In this document: positions 1 to 9,305 of the stretch, piece by piece
Layout: each line of letters begins with the position of its first letter
Position numbering within the stretch: position 1 is the first letter of the stretch
NCBI RefSeq assembly: GCF_009711125.1
Contig: NZ_WMIB01000001.1
Location: 620,001-684,000, forward strand
DNA: 64,000 bases
Direction: 5' to 3'
From: Metabacillus mangrovi
GTDB lineage: Bacteria; Bacillota; Bacilli; Bacillales; Bacillaceae
The notes under the pieces: generated by a model
What the model saw: the letters and a program-made list of their open reading frames with translations, nothing else
The model's database searches: none
What the model was told of the DNA's origin: nothing
Program-made: the position numbers and the translations under genes

Positions 1-404
1 CCAGCGAGGATTTCCAGGATGGGCTTTACGATTCTTCTAACCCGGTCGGAAGCATATTCACTCAAATATATGGCTGCTCCAAGGCCGATCGGCACTGCCA
101 CGATGACAGCGATAACCGTGACCAGAAGCGTCCCAGCGATCAAAGTTAAAATTCCATAGACTGGATCTCCTGCAAACGGGAGCCATTCAGTCTTCGTGAA
201 AAATTCACCGATCGGGACCTGTGAAAAAAAGATAAATGTTTCCACGATTAACGTGTATAAAATACCCAATGTAGTGAGTACAGAAACAATCGCGGTAAAC
301 AAAAGAAAATACGGAACTGCTTTTTCAATAAAATTCCCAGCACTGTTTTTGGATTTTTTCTTTTTTATCAAATCTCTTACAGACTGGCCGTTTGCTAAAG
401 CCAT
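1..404 (-). CDS. pstC: Phosphate ABC transporter permease PstC (N-terminal part)
   Basis: One of the two membrane permeases of the high-affinity phosphate ABC importer PstSCAB. Only about the first 134 residues lie in the window; the gene runs off the left edge. The translation starts MALANGQSVRDLIKKKK, followed by a hydrophobic segment at about residues 30-55, a short extracytoplasmic stretch containing EWLPFAGDP, and a second segment leading to VPIGLGAAIYLSEYA, which is typical of PstC and the start of the permease fold. An AAGGGG ribosome-binding site sits just before the ATG. It lies 76 bp downstream of pstS on the same strand, so it is very likely cotranscribed from the Pho-box promoter of pstS. 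Confidence 0.93.
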   Translation of the reverse strand, partial: MALANGQSVRDLIKKKKSKNSAGNFIEKAVPYFLLFTAIVSVLTTLGILYTLIVETFIFFSQVPIGEFFTKTEWLPFAGDPVYGILTLIAGTLLVTVIAVIVAVPIGLGAAIYLSEYASDRVRRIVKPILEILA

Positions 405-480
405 TTTGAAAACCCCTTTCCCTATACATAGGAAGATGAGAAGCAGGGTCTGCTTCTCACCTATTAGATTGTTTCAGCTA

Positions 481-1470
481 TTATTTAGTAGCTTCTTCGA
501 ATGCTTTCATTGCAGCATCTGTTTCGTCTTGTGGAAGGCTTACATATCCAGCTTCTGGAGCCATTGCACTTGCATTTTCAAGATAGAAGCGAACAAATTC
601 TTTTACTTCTTCTTTTTCTTTCATAGAATCATTTTTCACATAGATATACAATGGGCGGGAAAGCGGGTTGTAAGAACCGTCTTCAACTGTTGCGTCACTT
701 GGCTCAACTGCTTTACCTTCTTCATTTACAACAGGAACAACTTTGAAAGAATCTTTGTTGTTTACGTAGTATGCATATCCGAAGTAGCCGATTGCATTTT
801 TATCGTTTTGAACACCCTTTACAAGAACGTTGTCATCCTCGGAAAGTGTTGCAGCTTTCGTCATTTCGTTTTCTTTATCATTGGCTTCAAGAATTGCTTC
901 TGTGAAGTAATCGTAAGTACCGGAATCAGTTCCAGGGGAATAGAATTTGATTTCTTCTTTCGGCCATGATGGATCAATGTCGGACCACATTTTCGCTCCG
1001 CCGTCAGACCACATTTGCTGAAGCTGGTCAACTGTCATTTCTTTAACCCAGTCATTTTCTTTATTAACTACTACAGAAAGACCGTCATTTGCAACTTTAA
1101 ATTCAGTGAACTCGATGCCTGCTTTTTCAAGAGCTTCTTTCTCTTCGTCTTTGATTGGACGAGATGCTTGTGAAATGTCAGTCTCACCAGCTGCGAAACG
1201 CTCGAAACCGCCGCCTGTACCGGAAACACCGATAGGAGCTTGTACATCAGGGTGTTCTGCATTAAATTCTTCAGCTACTACTTCACCGATAGGACCTACT
1301 GTAGAAGATCCATCGATCATGATTTCGCCGGAAAGTTTCTTTTCGCCTTGCTCTTCCGTTTTAGGCTCACTGTTGTTGTTTCCGTTGGAGTTTTCTCCGC
1401 CGCCGCAAGCAGCAAGTGCAAGGAATGAAGATGCCATGATGGACACGGCTGCAAATTTCAAGCTTTTCAT
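481..1470 (-). CDS. pstS: Phosphate-binding lipoprotein PstS
   Basis: Extracellular phosphate-binding protein of the Pst importer, 329 residues. The N-terminus is a lipoprotein signal peptide ending in the lipobox LAAC with Cys22 as the lipid-modified residue, then a Gly/Asn/Glu-rich linker. The mature part shows the PstS phosphate-binding features: DGSSTVGP at about 53-60, SGTGGGFERF near 83-92 and SRPIKDEE, and later GTDSGTYDYF. It is the first gene of the pst operon and is followed by pstC. Four PhoP-type repeats and a -10 element lie directly upstream (1516-1569), so induction by phosphate starvation through PhoPR is expected. The upstream gene pbpA ends before a terminator at 1613-1646. 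Confidence 0.96.
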   Translation of the reverse strand: MKSLKFAAVSIMASSFLALAACGGGENSNGNNNSEPKTEEQGEKKLSGEIMIDGSSTVGPIGEVVAEEFNAEHPDVQAPIGVSGTGGGFERFAAGETDISQASRPIKDEEKEALEKAGIEFTEFKVANDGLSVVVNKENDWVKEMTVDQLQQMWSDGGAKMWSDIDPSWPKEEIKFYSPGTDSGTYDYFTEAILEANDKENEMTKAATLSEDDNVLVKGVQNDKNAIGYFGYAYYVNNKDSFKVVPVVNEEGKAVEPSDATVEDGSYNPLSRPLYIYVKNDSMKEKEEVKEFVRFYLENASAMAPEAGYVSLPQDETDAAMKAFEEATK

Positions 1471-1515
1471 TATTTCTTTTCCCCCTATATGTGGTGTTTT
1501 TGTCCTACGTGAATA

Positions 1516-1569
1516 AGAATACCGTTAGACTATTAACTTGGTTTTAACCAATTGTTAAGGTTTTGTAAA
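1516..1569 (-). promoter_or_regulatory. Pho box and promoter of pstS
   Basis: On the minus strand four hexamers follow each other at exact 11-bp spacing: TTTACA, TTAACA, TTAAAA and TTAATA (1531-1569). This matches the Bacillus PhoP-P consensus TT(A/T/C)ACA with 5-bp spacers. A -10 candidate TATTCT (1516-1521) lies 9 bp further on, and no good -35 is seen, as expected for an activator-dependent promoter. Confidence 0.88.
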
Positions 1570-1612
1570 TACGTGATGCTTTTTGTCGTTTTTTAGAAGG
1601 TAAACTCCAATT

Positions 1613-1646
1613 TTTCTCAAAAAAAGAGCACTCTCGATGGAGTGCT
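1613..1646 (-). terminator. Terminator after pbpA
   Basis: Stem AGCACTC/GAGTGCT (1627-1633 with 1640-1646) with a 6-nt loop, followed on the minus strand by seven T. It separates pbpA from pstS. Confidence 0.85.
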
Positions 1647-1684
1647 TTTATTATGCCGAAAGTGCCTGATGATTATGCAGAAAA

Positions 1685-3820
1685 TTATCCTGCTTCAGCA
1701 GATACTGCTTTTTCCTCAATTTTTTCGATATTCTTTTCCTCAAGGTTCTCTTTTTCATGTTTGGATTTTAGTTCAAAGTACTTATCCATAATTCTCCTGC
1801 TGATCACCTTGTTGATCGAATTGGCATTTGAGCTCTTATCATACGCCCATGGAACAACAACTGAAAAGGCTACCTCGGGCTGATCGTGCGGTGCATACCC
1901 CACCATTGTCAGGTTATAGGTCGGAGATAGAAACTTATTTTTATCCGGTCCATCGTAAAAAGCCTGTGCTGTCCCGGTTTTTCCCGCCGGGCTGTAGTCG
2001 GCTCCCATGAAGTACGAATAACCGGTACCTCCTTTTTCCTGCATAACCTGCCTGAAGCCTTCCTGCACTCTTTCAATATTGCCCTGGTTCATCGTAAGCT
2101 TATTCAAAATCTGCGGCTCAGAAGACTTCGTTACCGGTCCGAGTCCTTCTCCCGGTGCCGGCTCCCTGATCTCCCTCACCATCTGCGGCTTCATCCTGTA
2201 GCCCCCGTTCGCAATCGTGGAAACATACTGGGCGAGCTGCAGCGGGGTATACGTATCATATTGGCCGATGGACAGGTCTAAAAGAAGCCCGGGCGTGACA
2301 GAGGTGCCTTTATAGCCTGCAGCTTCGTTCGGAAGATCAATTCCTGTAGGCACTCCGAGGCCAAATTGGCTGTAATAGTTGCGCATCACACTGAACGTTC
2401 CGGTATCCAATGGAAGAGCACCGTTTTTCTTATACTTCCCGCCGGCCATTTCAATTGCCGTTTTAAACATGTACACATTGGAGGAGCGCTTCAGTGCTTC
2501 GGTATCATTAATGGAACCCATTGTCTGATAGGACTTTTTCGGATTGGAACCGGCGATATATAATGGTTCATCCAAAAGCACCGTTCCAGGTTTAATGGCA
2601 CCTGACTCATAACCGGCCAGAACGGTTGCGCCCTTAACAGCAGATCCCATCGTATAGGAGGATGTCATGGCACCGAGTGAAAAATCCTTCATCTTACGGG
2701 CACCGCTGCCCTCTTTAATGATCTGTTTTCCCGCCATTGATAGAACTTCCCCATTACTCGGGTCCATCATCACGACGAACGCCCGGTCGAGCATCGCTGT
2801 TCCTGATTCCTGTTTCGCAGCCTTCAGCTCTTCCTCGATGATTTTTTCGACTTCCTTCTGCAGCTCAATATCCACAGTCAAAATTAAGTCCTTCCCGCTT
2901 TTCCCTTCGGAAATGACTTCTGTATCAAGAATGTTTCCTTCACGGTCCGTAATATTCTTTGCTCTCGCTTTTTCTCCTTGAAGGACTTCCTCGTACTCCA
3001 TCTCCAGGTAGCTCGTGCCGACGCGGTCATTAAGGCTGTATCCCTTTGCAAGGAATGTATCACGCAATTCCCTTGGGATCCCCTGCTCCGGAGAAGAGAT
3101 ATTGCCAATCATCGTCCTGAGCATCGTGCCGTATGGGTACTTACGGTCCCAGTCAGCCGTGATGTCGACGCCGGGAAGATCCTCCAGATGCTCACTGACT
3201 ACGGCTACTTCCTTCGGTGTGACCTCTTTGTTTTTAATAATCTGCGGGGTCATCGTATACCCGGCATCCATTTGTCTTTTGATTGCGAGGATCTCCAGCT
3301 CTTCTTTTGATATAGAAGAAAGGTCTTCTTTCGTAATGCGGCTGAGCTGAAGATCATACAGCTGCCCCTCTGGAATTTCTCCATCCTGGACCTTTTGCCT
3401 GTCCTGATCTGTTATTTTCTTTTCAGCTTCCTCAGGCCGGGTAATCAGCCAGTAATCCTTCATATCCCGCTCTGTCACTTTATCCGTTTTTTGCTCAATC
3501 ATGCCGGCAAGCTTCTTTGCGATCTCAAGTCTGTCTTCATGGCTTGCAGCGGATGATCTCGTATATGTAATAGCATTAAGCGGTTCATTATCTACTAGGG
3601 CACTGTAATTGCGGTCATATATTTTCCCGCGCGGAACAGTTGAACTGATATCCGTTTCCTCTTTCCGGTCCAGTTCCTTTTGATAATCCTGGCCATATAC
3701 AATCTGGACAATTCCAAGTCTGAGAACGATTCCGCAGAAAATGAGAAATACAACTAAAAACAACGCATTCAATCTGAACGGGAGGTATTTTTTTCGTCTT
3801 CTCCTGTTTCCGTTAGTCAT
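1685..3820 (-). CDS. pbpA: Class B penicillin-binding protein (PbpA/PBP2A type)
   Basis: Peptidoglycan transpeptidase, 711 residues, anchored by one N-terminal membrane segment (about residues 15-38) after a basic RRRRKK stretch. The dimerisation domain follows, then the transpeptidase domain with all three active-site motifs: SAVK with Ser393 and Lys396, SSN at 446-448 and KTG at 614-616. Neighbours sodA, yqgE and pstS are those of B. subtilis pbpA, whose product (716 residues) takes part in rod-shape elongation. I use the ATG at 3820 because a GGTGG ribosome-binding site precedes it; the longer frame would start inside the terminator at 3850-3883. The tail is rich in Lys and Glu. Confidence 0.95.
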   Translation of the reverse strand: MTNGNRRRRKKYLPFRLNALFLVVFLIFCGIVLRLGIVQIVYGQDYQKELDRKEETDISSTVPRGKIYDRNYSALVDNEPLNAITYTRSSAASHEDRLEIAKKLAGMIEQKTDKVTERDMKDYWLITRPEEAEKKITDQDRQKVQDGEIPEGQLYDLQLSRITKEDLSSISKEELEILAIKRQMDAGYTMTPQIIKNKEVTPKEVAVVSEHLEDLPGVDITADWDRKYPYGTMLRTMIGNISSPEQGIPRELRDTFLAKGYSLNDRVGTSYLEMEYEEVLQGEKARAKNITDREGNILDTEVISEGKSGKDLILTVDIELQKEVEKIIEEELKAAKQESGTAMLDRAFVVMMDPSNGEVLSMAGKQIIKEGSGARKMKDFSLGAMTSSYTMGSAVKGATVLAGYESGAIKPGTVLLDEPLYIAGSNPKKSYQTMGSINDTEALKRSSNVYMFKTAIEMAGGKYKKNGALPLDTGTFSVMRNYYSQFGLGVPTGIDLPNEAAGYKGTSVTPGLLLDLSIGQYDTYTPLQLAQYVSTIANGGYRMKPQMVREIREPAPGEGLGPVTKSSEPQILNKLTMNQGNIERVQEGFRQVMQEKGGTGYSYFMGADYSPAGKTGTAQAFYDGPDKNKFLSPTYNLTMVGYAPHDQPEVAFSVVVPWAYDKSSNANSINKVISRRIMDKYFELKSKHEKENLEEKNIEKIEEKAVSAEAG

Positions 3821-3849
3821 TGGATCCCACCTTTTTTGCACCTTTTTCA

Positions 3850-3883
3850 TAAAATAGAAGAGCACCCATCAAGGAGGGTGCTC
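3850..3883 (-). terminator. Terminator after yqgE
   Basis: GAGCACCC/GGGTGCTC stem (3860-3867 with 3876-3883), 8-nt loop, then a T-rich stretch on the minus strand. Confidence 0.75.
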
Positions 3884-3955
3884 ATTTATTGTATTCCTTT
3901 TTTACGGACATTTCTAGTCGCGCACTTTTTTGTTACAAAATTGTAAGGATTGCGG

Positions 3956-5248
3956 TTAAGTCCCATTTTCCCCGTCTTTCAGTGAAGGGTCAGCCTGCAA
4001 AGTATGGCTGTTCTCTTCCAGGTTGGCCTGCACATGGTCAGGAAGCTCCATTTTCCGGACAAAAAGATAGATGACGGTATGTCCAGCTCCGATAACGGCT
4101 AGAAATACAGGCAATGCCGTTTCCATGTTCATCTTCGTGACCACGATGATAAACCCGAGGATGGATACCACCCTGCCGGCATTAAGGAACAATTCTTTAA
4201 CAACCATATACTCAACTCGGGCTTTTGCCGCATTCCATGCCCTGCCAATTACATCATACGTTATGGACGCATAAGGGACGAGAAGCATCGGGTAGGCTAT
4301 GGCAATGCAGACCGCATACAGGAGCAAATTCTGATAAGTAAGTTTGATCAGGATAAGGAAAAGCGAGGAATACAGCAGGAGCCCGCCATATAATATGGCT
4401 CTTTTCCTGATTTTTTTTGTGATGATCCGTGACGCAGCGTAATAGGCAATAAATGCAACTGCGGAGTTCACCATCCCAAAGGTGCCGAGGGCAAGCTCAC
4501 TTCCGGTTGCGATGAAGACAAATACACCAATTACAAATATGAAGGTCCCTTCTCTTAAGCCCTGAAAAAAATGCGCTCCGGTGATTAGCTTCCAGTTTTG
4601 GTTATTCCGGCGCTCTAAAAAGATCTCCCGGATTAAATACTGCCCGTGTGACGGTCTTCTTTTCAGAAGAAGACTCATTGCAACCGCACAGGCAAACAGG
4701 ATGAGAGAGATGGTGAACACTACCCGGTACCCGCTGTTTCCTGCCAAAAAAGAAATAACAAGCCCAGCCGCTATCGGACCAATCATTCCGGCTGCGGAAG
4801 TCAGAATACCAAGAAACCCGTTAAAAAAATCTCTCGTTTCCGGTTCGGTTATCTCAAAGGTCAATACATTGAAGGCGAGCCAGTAAAAGCCGTAGCCAAT
4901 CCCAAGCAGGACCCCCATCAGGATCAGGTAGCGGTTCGCCTGATCCCCGATAACAAGCACGAGAATATAAAACAAGGCCAGGAACATGACCCCTAATCGC
5001 AGCACGATGACCCGGTCCACCTTTTTAGCCCATCTTCCTGCCAGGATAAAGGTTAGAGGCTGCATAACAGCGATTGCTAAATTATACATTCCGAGGTCAG
5101 CAAAATCTCCGGTCTGCTTCCACAAAAAAACATTAACGAAGGAGTTGGAAAGCGCAATGCTTAAGGAGTAAAGACCGCCGATTGTAAGCAGCAAAAGAAG
5201 ATCTTTGTTCATTTCGACGCCGCCAATCAGCTTTTGCAGTTTAGGCAT
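3956..5248 (-). CDS. yqgE: MFS-type membrane transporter YqgE
   Basis: Major facilitator superfamily protein of 430 residues, the same length as B. subtilis YqgE, in the same place between sodA and pbpA. About 11-12 hydrophobic segments are visible, split by a central cytoplasmic loop rich in charged residues (LLLKRRPSHGQ to LERRNNQN). The typical MFS basic turn GRWAKKVDR follows the second segment. The substrate is not known. The ATG at 5248 has an AAAGGAAG ribosome-binding site 7 bp upstream; the longer open frame reaches into the sodA gene and has no such site. A terminator follows at 3850-3883 and the sodA terminator precedes it, so it may be monocistronic. Confidence 0.88.
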   Translation of the reverse strand: MPKLQKLIGGVEMNKDLLLLLTIGGLYSLSIALSNSFVNVFLWKQTGDFADLGMYNLAIAVMQPLTFILAGRWAKKVDRVIVLRLGVMFLALFYILVLVIGDQANRYLILMGVLLGIGYGFYWLAFNVLTFEITEPETRDFFNGFLGILTSAAGMIGPIAAGLVISFLAGNSGYRVVFTISLILFACAVAMSLLLKRRPSHGQYLIREIFLERRNNQNWKLITGAHFFQGLREGTFIFVIGVFVFIATGSELALGTFGMVNSAVAFIAYYAASRIITKKIRKRAILYGGLLLYSSLFLILIKLTYQNLLLYAVCIAIAYPMLLVPYASITYDVIGRAWNAAKARVEYMVVKELFLNAGRVVSILGFIIVVTKMNMETALPVFLAVIGAGHTVIYLFVRKMELPDHVQANLEENSHTLQADPSLKDGENGT

Positions 5249-5315
5249 GGCAAAACTTCCTTTCTGTCTCGTACTAGTGTGGCACGAGCGAAAGGAGATA
5301 TGTATGAAAGGAAGG

Positions 5316-5354
5316 AAAAAACAAAAAAGAAGCAGGGATCTGCGCCCCTGCTTC
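5316..5354 (-). terminator. Terminator after sodA
   Basis: Nine-bp stem GAAGCAGGG/CCCTGCTTC (5329-5337 with 5346-5354) followed on the minus strand by a T-rich run. Confidence 0.88.
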
Positions 5355-5363
5355 CCAAGCATC

Positions 5364-5972
5364 TTATTTTGCTGCTTCGTACCGTTTGGAAACCTCATCC
5401 CAGTTTACAACGTTCCAGAAAGAACTGATGTAGTCAGGACGGCGGTTTTGGTAGTTCAGGTAGTAGGCATGCTCCCATACGTCAAGGCCAAGAACAGGTG
5501 TCTTGCCTTCCATAAGAGGGGAATCCTGGTTCGGAGTGCTTGTTACTTCAAGCTCACCATTGTTAACGACAAGCCATGCCCAGCCGGAGCCAAAACGCGT
5601 TGTAGCAGCTTTAGCAAATTCTTCTTTAAAGGCATCCAGGCTGCCGAATTTGCTGCTGATTGCATCTGCAAGTGCTCCTGCAGGCTCCCCGCTGCCATTT
5701 GGTGTAAGGATCTGCCAGAAAAGGGAATGGTTCGCATGGCCTCCGCCATTATTGCGCACCGCTGTTCTTTTTTCTTCAGGAACGGCATCAAGGTTGGAGA
5801 TCAGATCTTCAATGCTTTTTCCTGCAAGATCTTCATGTCCTTCAAGTGCTGCATTTACGTTTGTTACATACGTATTGTGATGTTTCGTGTGGTGAATGTT
5901 CATTGTTTCCTTATCGATATGAGGCTCCAGTGCATCATAAGCATAAGGCAGCTGCGGAAGTTCGTAAGCCAT
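5364..5972 (-). CDS. sodA: Superoxide dismutase (Mn)
   Basis: Cytoplasmic manganese superoxide dismutase of 202 residues; it converts superoxide into hydrogen peroxide and oxygen. All four metal ligands are in place: His27, His82, Asp164 and His168 (DVWEHAYY). The Gly76-Gly77 pair and the QDSP stretch favour manganese over iron. The N-terminus [19 protein letters not shown] is the usual Bacillus SodA start. The start chosen is the ATG at 5972, with GGAGGA nine bases upstream; a TTG two codons earlier is too close to that site. A strong terminator follows. Confidence 0.97.
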   Translation of the reverse strand: MAYELPQLPYAYDALEPHIDKETMNIHHTKHHNTYVTNVNAALEGHEDLAGKSIEDLISNLDAVPEEKRTAVRNNGGGHANHSLFWQILTPNGSGEPAGALADAISSKFGSLDAFKEEFAKAATTRFGSGWAWLVVNNGELEVTSTPNQDSPLMEGKTPVLGLDVWEHAYYLNYQNRRPDYISSFWNVVNWDEVSKRYEAAK

Positions 5973-6112
5973 TTTCAAATCTCCTCCTTAAATAGGTATG
6001 TATCCCAAGCATCAGGCTCAAGCCTTCTGCTTTCTGGATTCAGCGTACCAAATTAAGCTGAATGTTTCAACGAATATGATTGGGCTTTGATACCGTTGCC
6101 ATTACCGGCCTG

Positions 6113-6595
6113 TCAAAGAACTGCGTATAAAAAGTATCCAATCATGATCAGCTGGATGATGCTTTTTGCAAAAACCCCTGAGATAAAGCCGATTAGAGAG
6201 CCGAGCCCTACCTTTACGGATGTTTTAAGGTCCTTTTTATGGACGATCAGTTCCGCAATAACAGCTCCGATAAACGGGCCGATCAGAATTCCCGCAATCG
6301 GTATAGCAAACGGTCCTACGAGCAGGCCGATCGTGCTTCCCCATATAGCCGCTCTGCTTCCGCCTACCCTTTTAATACCCATTAAGTTCGTTACATAGTC
6401 GGCTGCAAACAATACCGCGACGAAAATCCCTTCTATCATCCAGAAGGTATAGCCAAAAGAGCCGAAGCCGTAGAAAAAGCCGTAAAGCAGAAATCCTCCT
6501 ACGATAAAAACGACACTTGGGATAACCGGATAGATCAGCCCGGCAAAAGCGATGATAAAAGCTGCAATAATGAGCGTCCAATATAAGAAGTCCAT
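6113..6595 (-). CDS. yqgC: DUF456 membrane protein YqgC
   Basis: Small integral membrane protein of 160 residues, equal in length to B. subtilis YqgC. Hydrophobic segments lie at about 5-45, 50-70, 85-120 and 130-158, with the Gly-rich [17 protein letters not shown] core typical of DUF456. The biochemical function is unknown. GGAGGA lies 5 bases before the ATG. It stands between sodA and the Na/Pi cotransporter gene on the same strand. Confidence 0.85.
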   Translation of the reverse strand: MDFLYWTLIIAAFIIAFAGLIYPVIPSVVFIVGGFLLYGFFYGFGSFGYTFWMIEGIFVAVLFAADYVTNLMGIKRVGGSRAAIWGSTIGLLVGPFAIPIAGILIGPFIGAVIAELIVHKKDLKTSVKVGLGSLIGFISGVFAKSIIQLIMIGYFLYAVL

Positions 6596-6672
6596 TTCAT
6601 TCCTCCATTGCCAGATCAGCTTTTTTGGCTTGCGTTTATTAGGTAGTATAGCTAAAGATACCGGTTCGTAAT

Positions 6673-8304
6673 CTACTTCCTGTATCCGAGAACGGCTTCG
6701 GCCACATTTACACAGTGGTCGCCGATCCTTTCTAAGTTGCTGATGATGTCAACAAAGACCATTCCAGCCTGTGCATTGCATTCGCCGCTGTTCATTCTGA
6801 GAACATGCTGTTTTCTCAAAGCTCTCTCCATCCGGTCAATTTTCTCCTCTGCTTCCAGTACACGGTTGGCAAGGCCAATATCCCTGTCATCCAGCGACTG
6901 TACGGCATTTTCAAGAGTGGTTAAAGTAAGTGTAAACATTTCTTCTAAGTCAGTCAGGGCTTCCTCTGATATCTTCACTTTATTCGTCAGCTTATAATCA
7001 ACAAGCTCGATGATGTTCTCGAAATGATCCCCTACTCTTTCTATATCCCTAACTGTATCAATTAAAACAGAATGCTCAGCTGACTCCCCTTCGTTTAACT
7101 CGTTCCTGGATATAAGGATGAGGTAATCCGTTATTTTTCTGTCGAGATTGTTTAAAGCTTCTTCAATCTGTAAAGCATTGCTTGCATTTTTCTGCTGGTT
7201 CGTCTTTAAATATAGATCCGCTTCCTTCAACCCCTGTACAGAAAAGCGGCCCATTCTCAATACTTCCTCCTTCGCCTGTCCGAGGGCGATGGAAACCGAT
7301 TGTTCAATAAACATCGGATCAAGCCGTTTTGTCCGGTATTCGACCCCTGACTCTTCCCCAGGAATGATCTTGCTTGCAGCCCAGGCAAGCGCTCCGATAA
7401 ATGGAAGCTGAATAAGTGCGTTGGTAATATTAAACGATCCGTGGGCGAAAGCAATCGTCATTGCCGGATTCAGGCTGAGATTGGATTCCAAAGATTGAAT
7501 GAAAACTGTAAAGAGCGGCAGGACAACGAGAAAGATCGACGTTCCAGCCAGATTGAAAATCACATGTGCCAAAGCGGTTCTCCGTGCTGTTAAGGAAGCT
7601 CCAATCGAGGCGAGTACCGCCGTAATCGTTGTCCCGATATTATCTCCGAACATAATTGGCAGAGCCGCCTGAAGATTGACAAGGTTTTGACCGTACAATT
7701 CCTGCAAAATGCCGATTGTGGCGCTTGAGCTCTGGACGAGGCCGGTCAGCAGAGTACCTGCAAGAACACCGAGCAGCGGATTGGCGCTGAAGCTTAAGGT
7801 AAGTTCCTGGAAAAATTCAAGCTCCCCTAGCGGACGGATTCCTTTTCCCATTAATTCGAGTCCAAAAAATAAAGCACCAAAACCGAAAACGACCTGTCCG
7901 GTATGATGAATGGTTTTGTTTTTCACAAAAAACAGAAGGAGCGACCCGGCTGCCAAAATCGGAAGCGAGTATTCAGAGACAGGGATACCGATCACGAATG
8001 CGGTGACCGTTGTGCCTATGTTGGCACCCATTACGACACCGATTGCCTGCTTCAGCTGCAGAAAGCCGGCGCTGACCAGACCAACAGCGATGACGGTTGT
8101 TCCGCTGCTGGACTGGATAAGAACAGCTACTGCCGTACCCGTTAAAACAGCGAGAAAAGGATTGCTTGTAAAGCGGTCGAGCATATCTCTGAGCCTGCTC
8201 CCTGCAGCACGCTGAAGTCCTTCACCCATGTATTTGATTGCAAATAAAAAAATCCCCAAGCCTCCAAGAAACTCAAATATTACCTGCTGGAGATTAAAAT
8301 CCAT
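6673..8304 (-). CDS. Na/Pi cotransporter family protein with PhoU-like tail
   Basis: Predicted sodium/phosphate cotransporter (PNaS/NptA family) of 543 residues. The membrane part carries the duplicated signature: QSSS at 64-67 (QSSSGTT) and again at 191-194 (QSSSATIG), each in one inverted repeat half, with GANIGTT and GDNIGTT loops. From about residue 330 the protein is soluble and helical and resembles PhoU, a common fusion in bacterial members. The start at 8304 follows GGAGGG; the in-frame ATG further upstream lacks a site. No such gene is expected here in B. subtilis, so it is an addition next to the pst locus. Three PhoP-like repeats lie upstream (8354-8381), which suggests control by phosphate supply. 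Transport direction cannot be read from sequence. Confidence 0.88.
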   Translation of the reverse strand: MDFNLQQVIFEFLGGLGIFLFAIKYMGEGLQRAAGSRLRDMLDRFTSNPFLAVLTGTAVAVLIQSSSGTTVIAVGLVSAGFLQLKQAIGVVMGANIGTTVTAFVIGIPVSEYSLPILAAGSLLLFFVKNKTIHHTGQVVFGFGALFFGLELMGKGIRPLGELEFFQELTLSFSANPLLGVLAGTLLTGLVQSSSATIGILQELYGQNLVNLQAALPIMFGDNIGTTITAVLASIGASLTARRTALAHVIFNLAGTSIFLVVLPLFTVFIQSLESNLSLNPAMTIAFAHGSFNITNALIQLPFIGALAWAASKIIPGEESGVEYRTKRLDPMFIEQSVSIALGQAKEEVLRMGRFSVQGLKEADLYLKTNQQKNASNALQIEEALNNLDRKITDYLILISRNELNEGESAEHSVLIDTVRDIERVGDHFENIIELVDYKLTNKVKISEEALTDLEEMFTLTLTTLENAVQSLDDRDIGLANRVLEAEEKIDRMERALRKQHVLRMNSGECNAQAGMVFVDIISNLERIGDHCVNVAEAVLGYRK

Positions 8305-8353
8305 GCTTTCTTTCCCTCCACCCATCATTCTTTAATGCGTTAACCAAGTCAAT

Positions 8354-8381
8354 TATTAAGCAATTGTATATTTCATGTAAA
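8354..8381 (-). promoter_or_regulatory. Candidate Pho box before the Na/Pi transporter gene
   Basis: On the minus strand TTTACA, TATACA and TTAATA follow each other at exact 11-bp spacing (5-bp spacers). They match the PhoP repeat at 6/6, 5/6 and 5/6 positions. A fourth position, CTTGGT, fits poorly. Confidence 0.5.
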
Positions 8382-8500
8382 GGATTTTCTTCGTATTATT
8401 AATTTTTTTACATTGCCCCCACAGAAAGCCTCCACTTGTTTCCCGCCCGCCATGCAGGTAAAATATGAGTTGGATTGAACATATAAGGGAAGTGAAAAGC

Positions 8501-9280
8501 TTGAATCTATTCAAACAGTTTATAAAAAGTCTATACTCACCAAGAGATATTGCATCCTTCCGGTTTCAGGGAATCGGAAAATCCATCTTGTATGTCTTTC
8601 TGCTTTGCCTTCTTTCCATTGTTCCTGCCTCTGTCTATGGCTCCATCGTTATTTCCGGCGGAATTGCAGCGGCAGAAAAGGCAAGCACCAGCCTTCCTGA
8701 TTTTACGATTCAAAACGGACAGCTGACGGCAGAAACAGATAAGCCTGTTGAAATGAAACAAGGTGATATCATCTTAGTCCTCGACCCTACCGGTACATTC
8801 ACCCGGAATGAGATCGAGCAAAAACAAAATGCAATCGGAATTTTAAAGGATGAATTTGTGTTTGCTACAAACGGGATTTCACAGGTTCTTCCGTACAGCG
8901 GAGCAGGAGACATTGCTGTGAATAAGGATCAGCTCGTAAGCCTCGCTCAGCAGGCTGGTGACCTGCAGGCAGCATTTATTGGCGGATTTGTCTTTATTCT
9001 CTATCTGATTTCCTCTTTTTCAAAATTTGTGGAGGTCACGGTTCTTGCTCTGCTTGGCTTGATTATCCGCAATATGCTGAGAAAGAAAATATCCTTTAAG
9101 CAATCATGGGTTATGGCCGCGTATGCCGTAACGCTTGCGACCATATTTTTCACGGTGATGAGTGCCCTCCAGGCATCCGTTCCCAGTCAGGGCCTTGTGT
9201 TATGGTTTGTACACGTCGTGATCCTCTATCTTGCTGTAAAGGAAGTCCCCTCAAAAAAAGAGCCGGAAGTGATCGTTTAA
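8501..9280 (+). CDS. yqgB: DUF1189 membrane protein YqgB
   Basis: Integral membrane protein of 259 residues, DUF1189 family, homologous to B. subtilis YqgB by position and pattern (LFKQFIKSLYSPRDIASFRFQGIGK at the N-terminus, shown here only in part by its SLYSP core). One hydrophobic segment lies near residues 28-50, then an extracytoplasmic domain of about 110 residues, then three to four more segments. Function unknown; members are often called maltodextrin-utilisation-like, without proof. I chose the TTG at 8501, which has AAGGGAAG 8 bases upstream. An in-frame ATG at 8465 would add 12 residues but has a weak site. It is divergent from the Na/Pi gene and ends before a shared terminator at 9488-9518. 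Confidence 0.8.
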   Translation: MNLFKQFIKSLYSPRDIASFRFQGIGKSILYVFLLCLLSIVPASVYGSIVISGGIAAAEKASTSLPDFTIQNGQLTAETDKPVEMKQGDIILVLDPTGTFTRNEIEQKQNAIGILKDEFVFATNGISQVLPYSGAGDIAVNKDQLVSLAQQAGDLQAAFIGGFVFILYLISSFSKFVEVTVLALLGLIIRNMLRKKISFKQSWVMAAYAVTLATIFFTVMSALQASVPSQGLVLWFVHVVILYLAVKEVPSKKEPEVIV

Positions 9281-9305
9281 AAAATGGCTTTGTTAAAGCA
9301 TAATG

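Noticed and set aside
196-969. A 257-residue plus-strand frame
   Set aside because: It lies antisense to pstC and pstS, is rich in Phe and Cys as expected for a shadow frame, and has no supporting start.
1685-3865. Longer PbpA start 15 codons upstream
   Set aside because: It would place the start inside the yqgE terminator and has no ribosome-binding site; the ATG at 3820 has GGTGG.
5205-6056. A 283-residue plus-strand frame across sodA
   Set aside because: Antisense to sodA, whose metal ligands and ribosome-binding site are all intact; no family resemblance.
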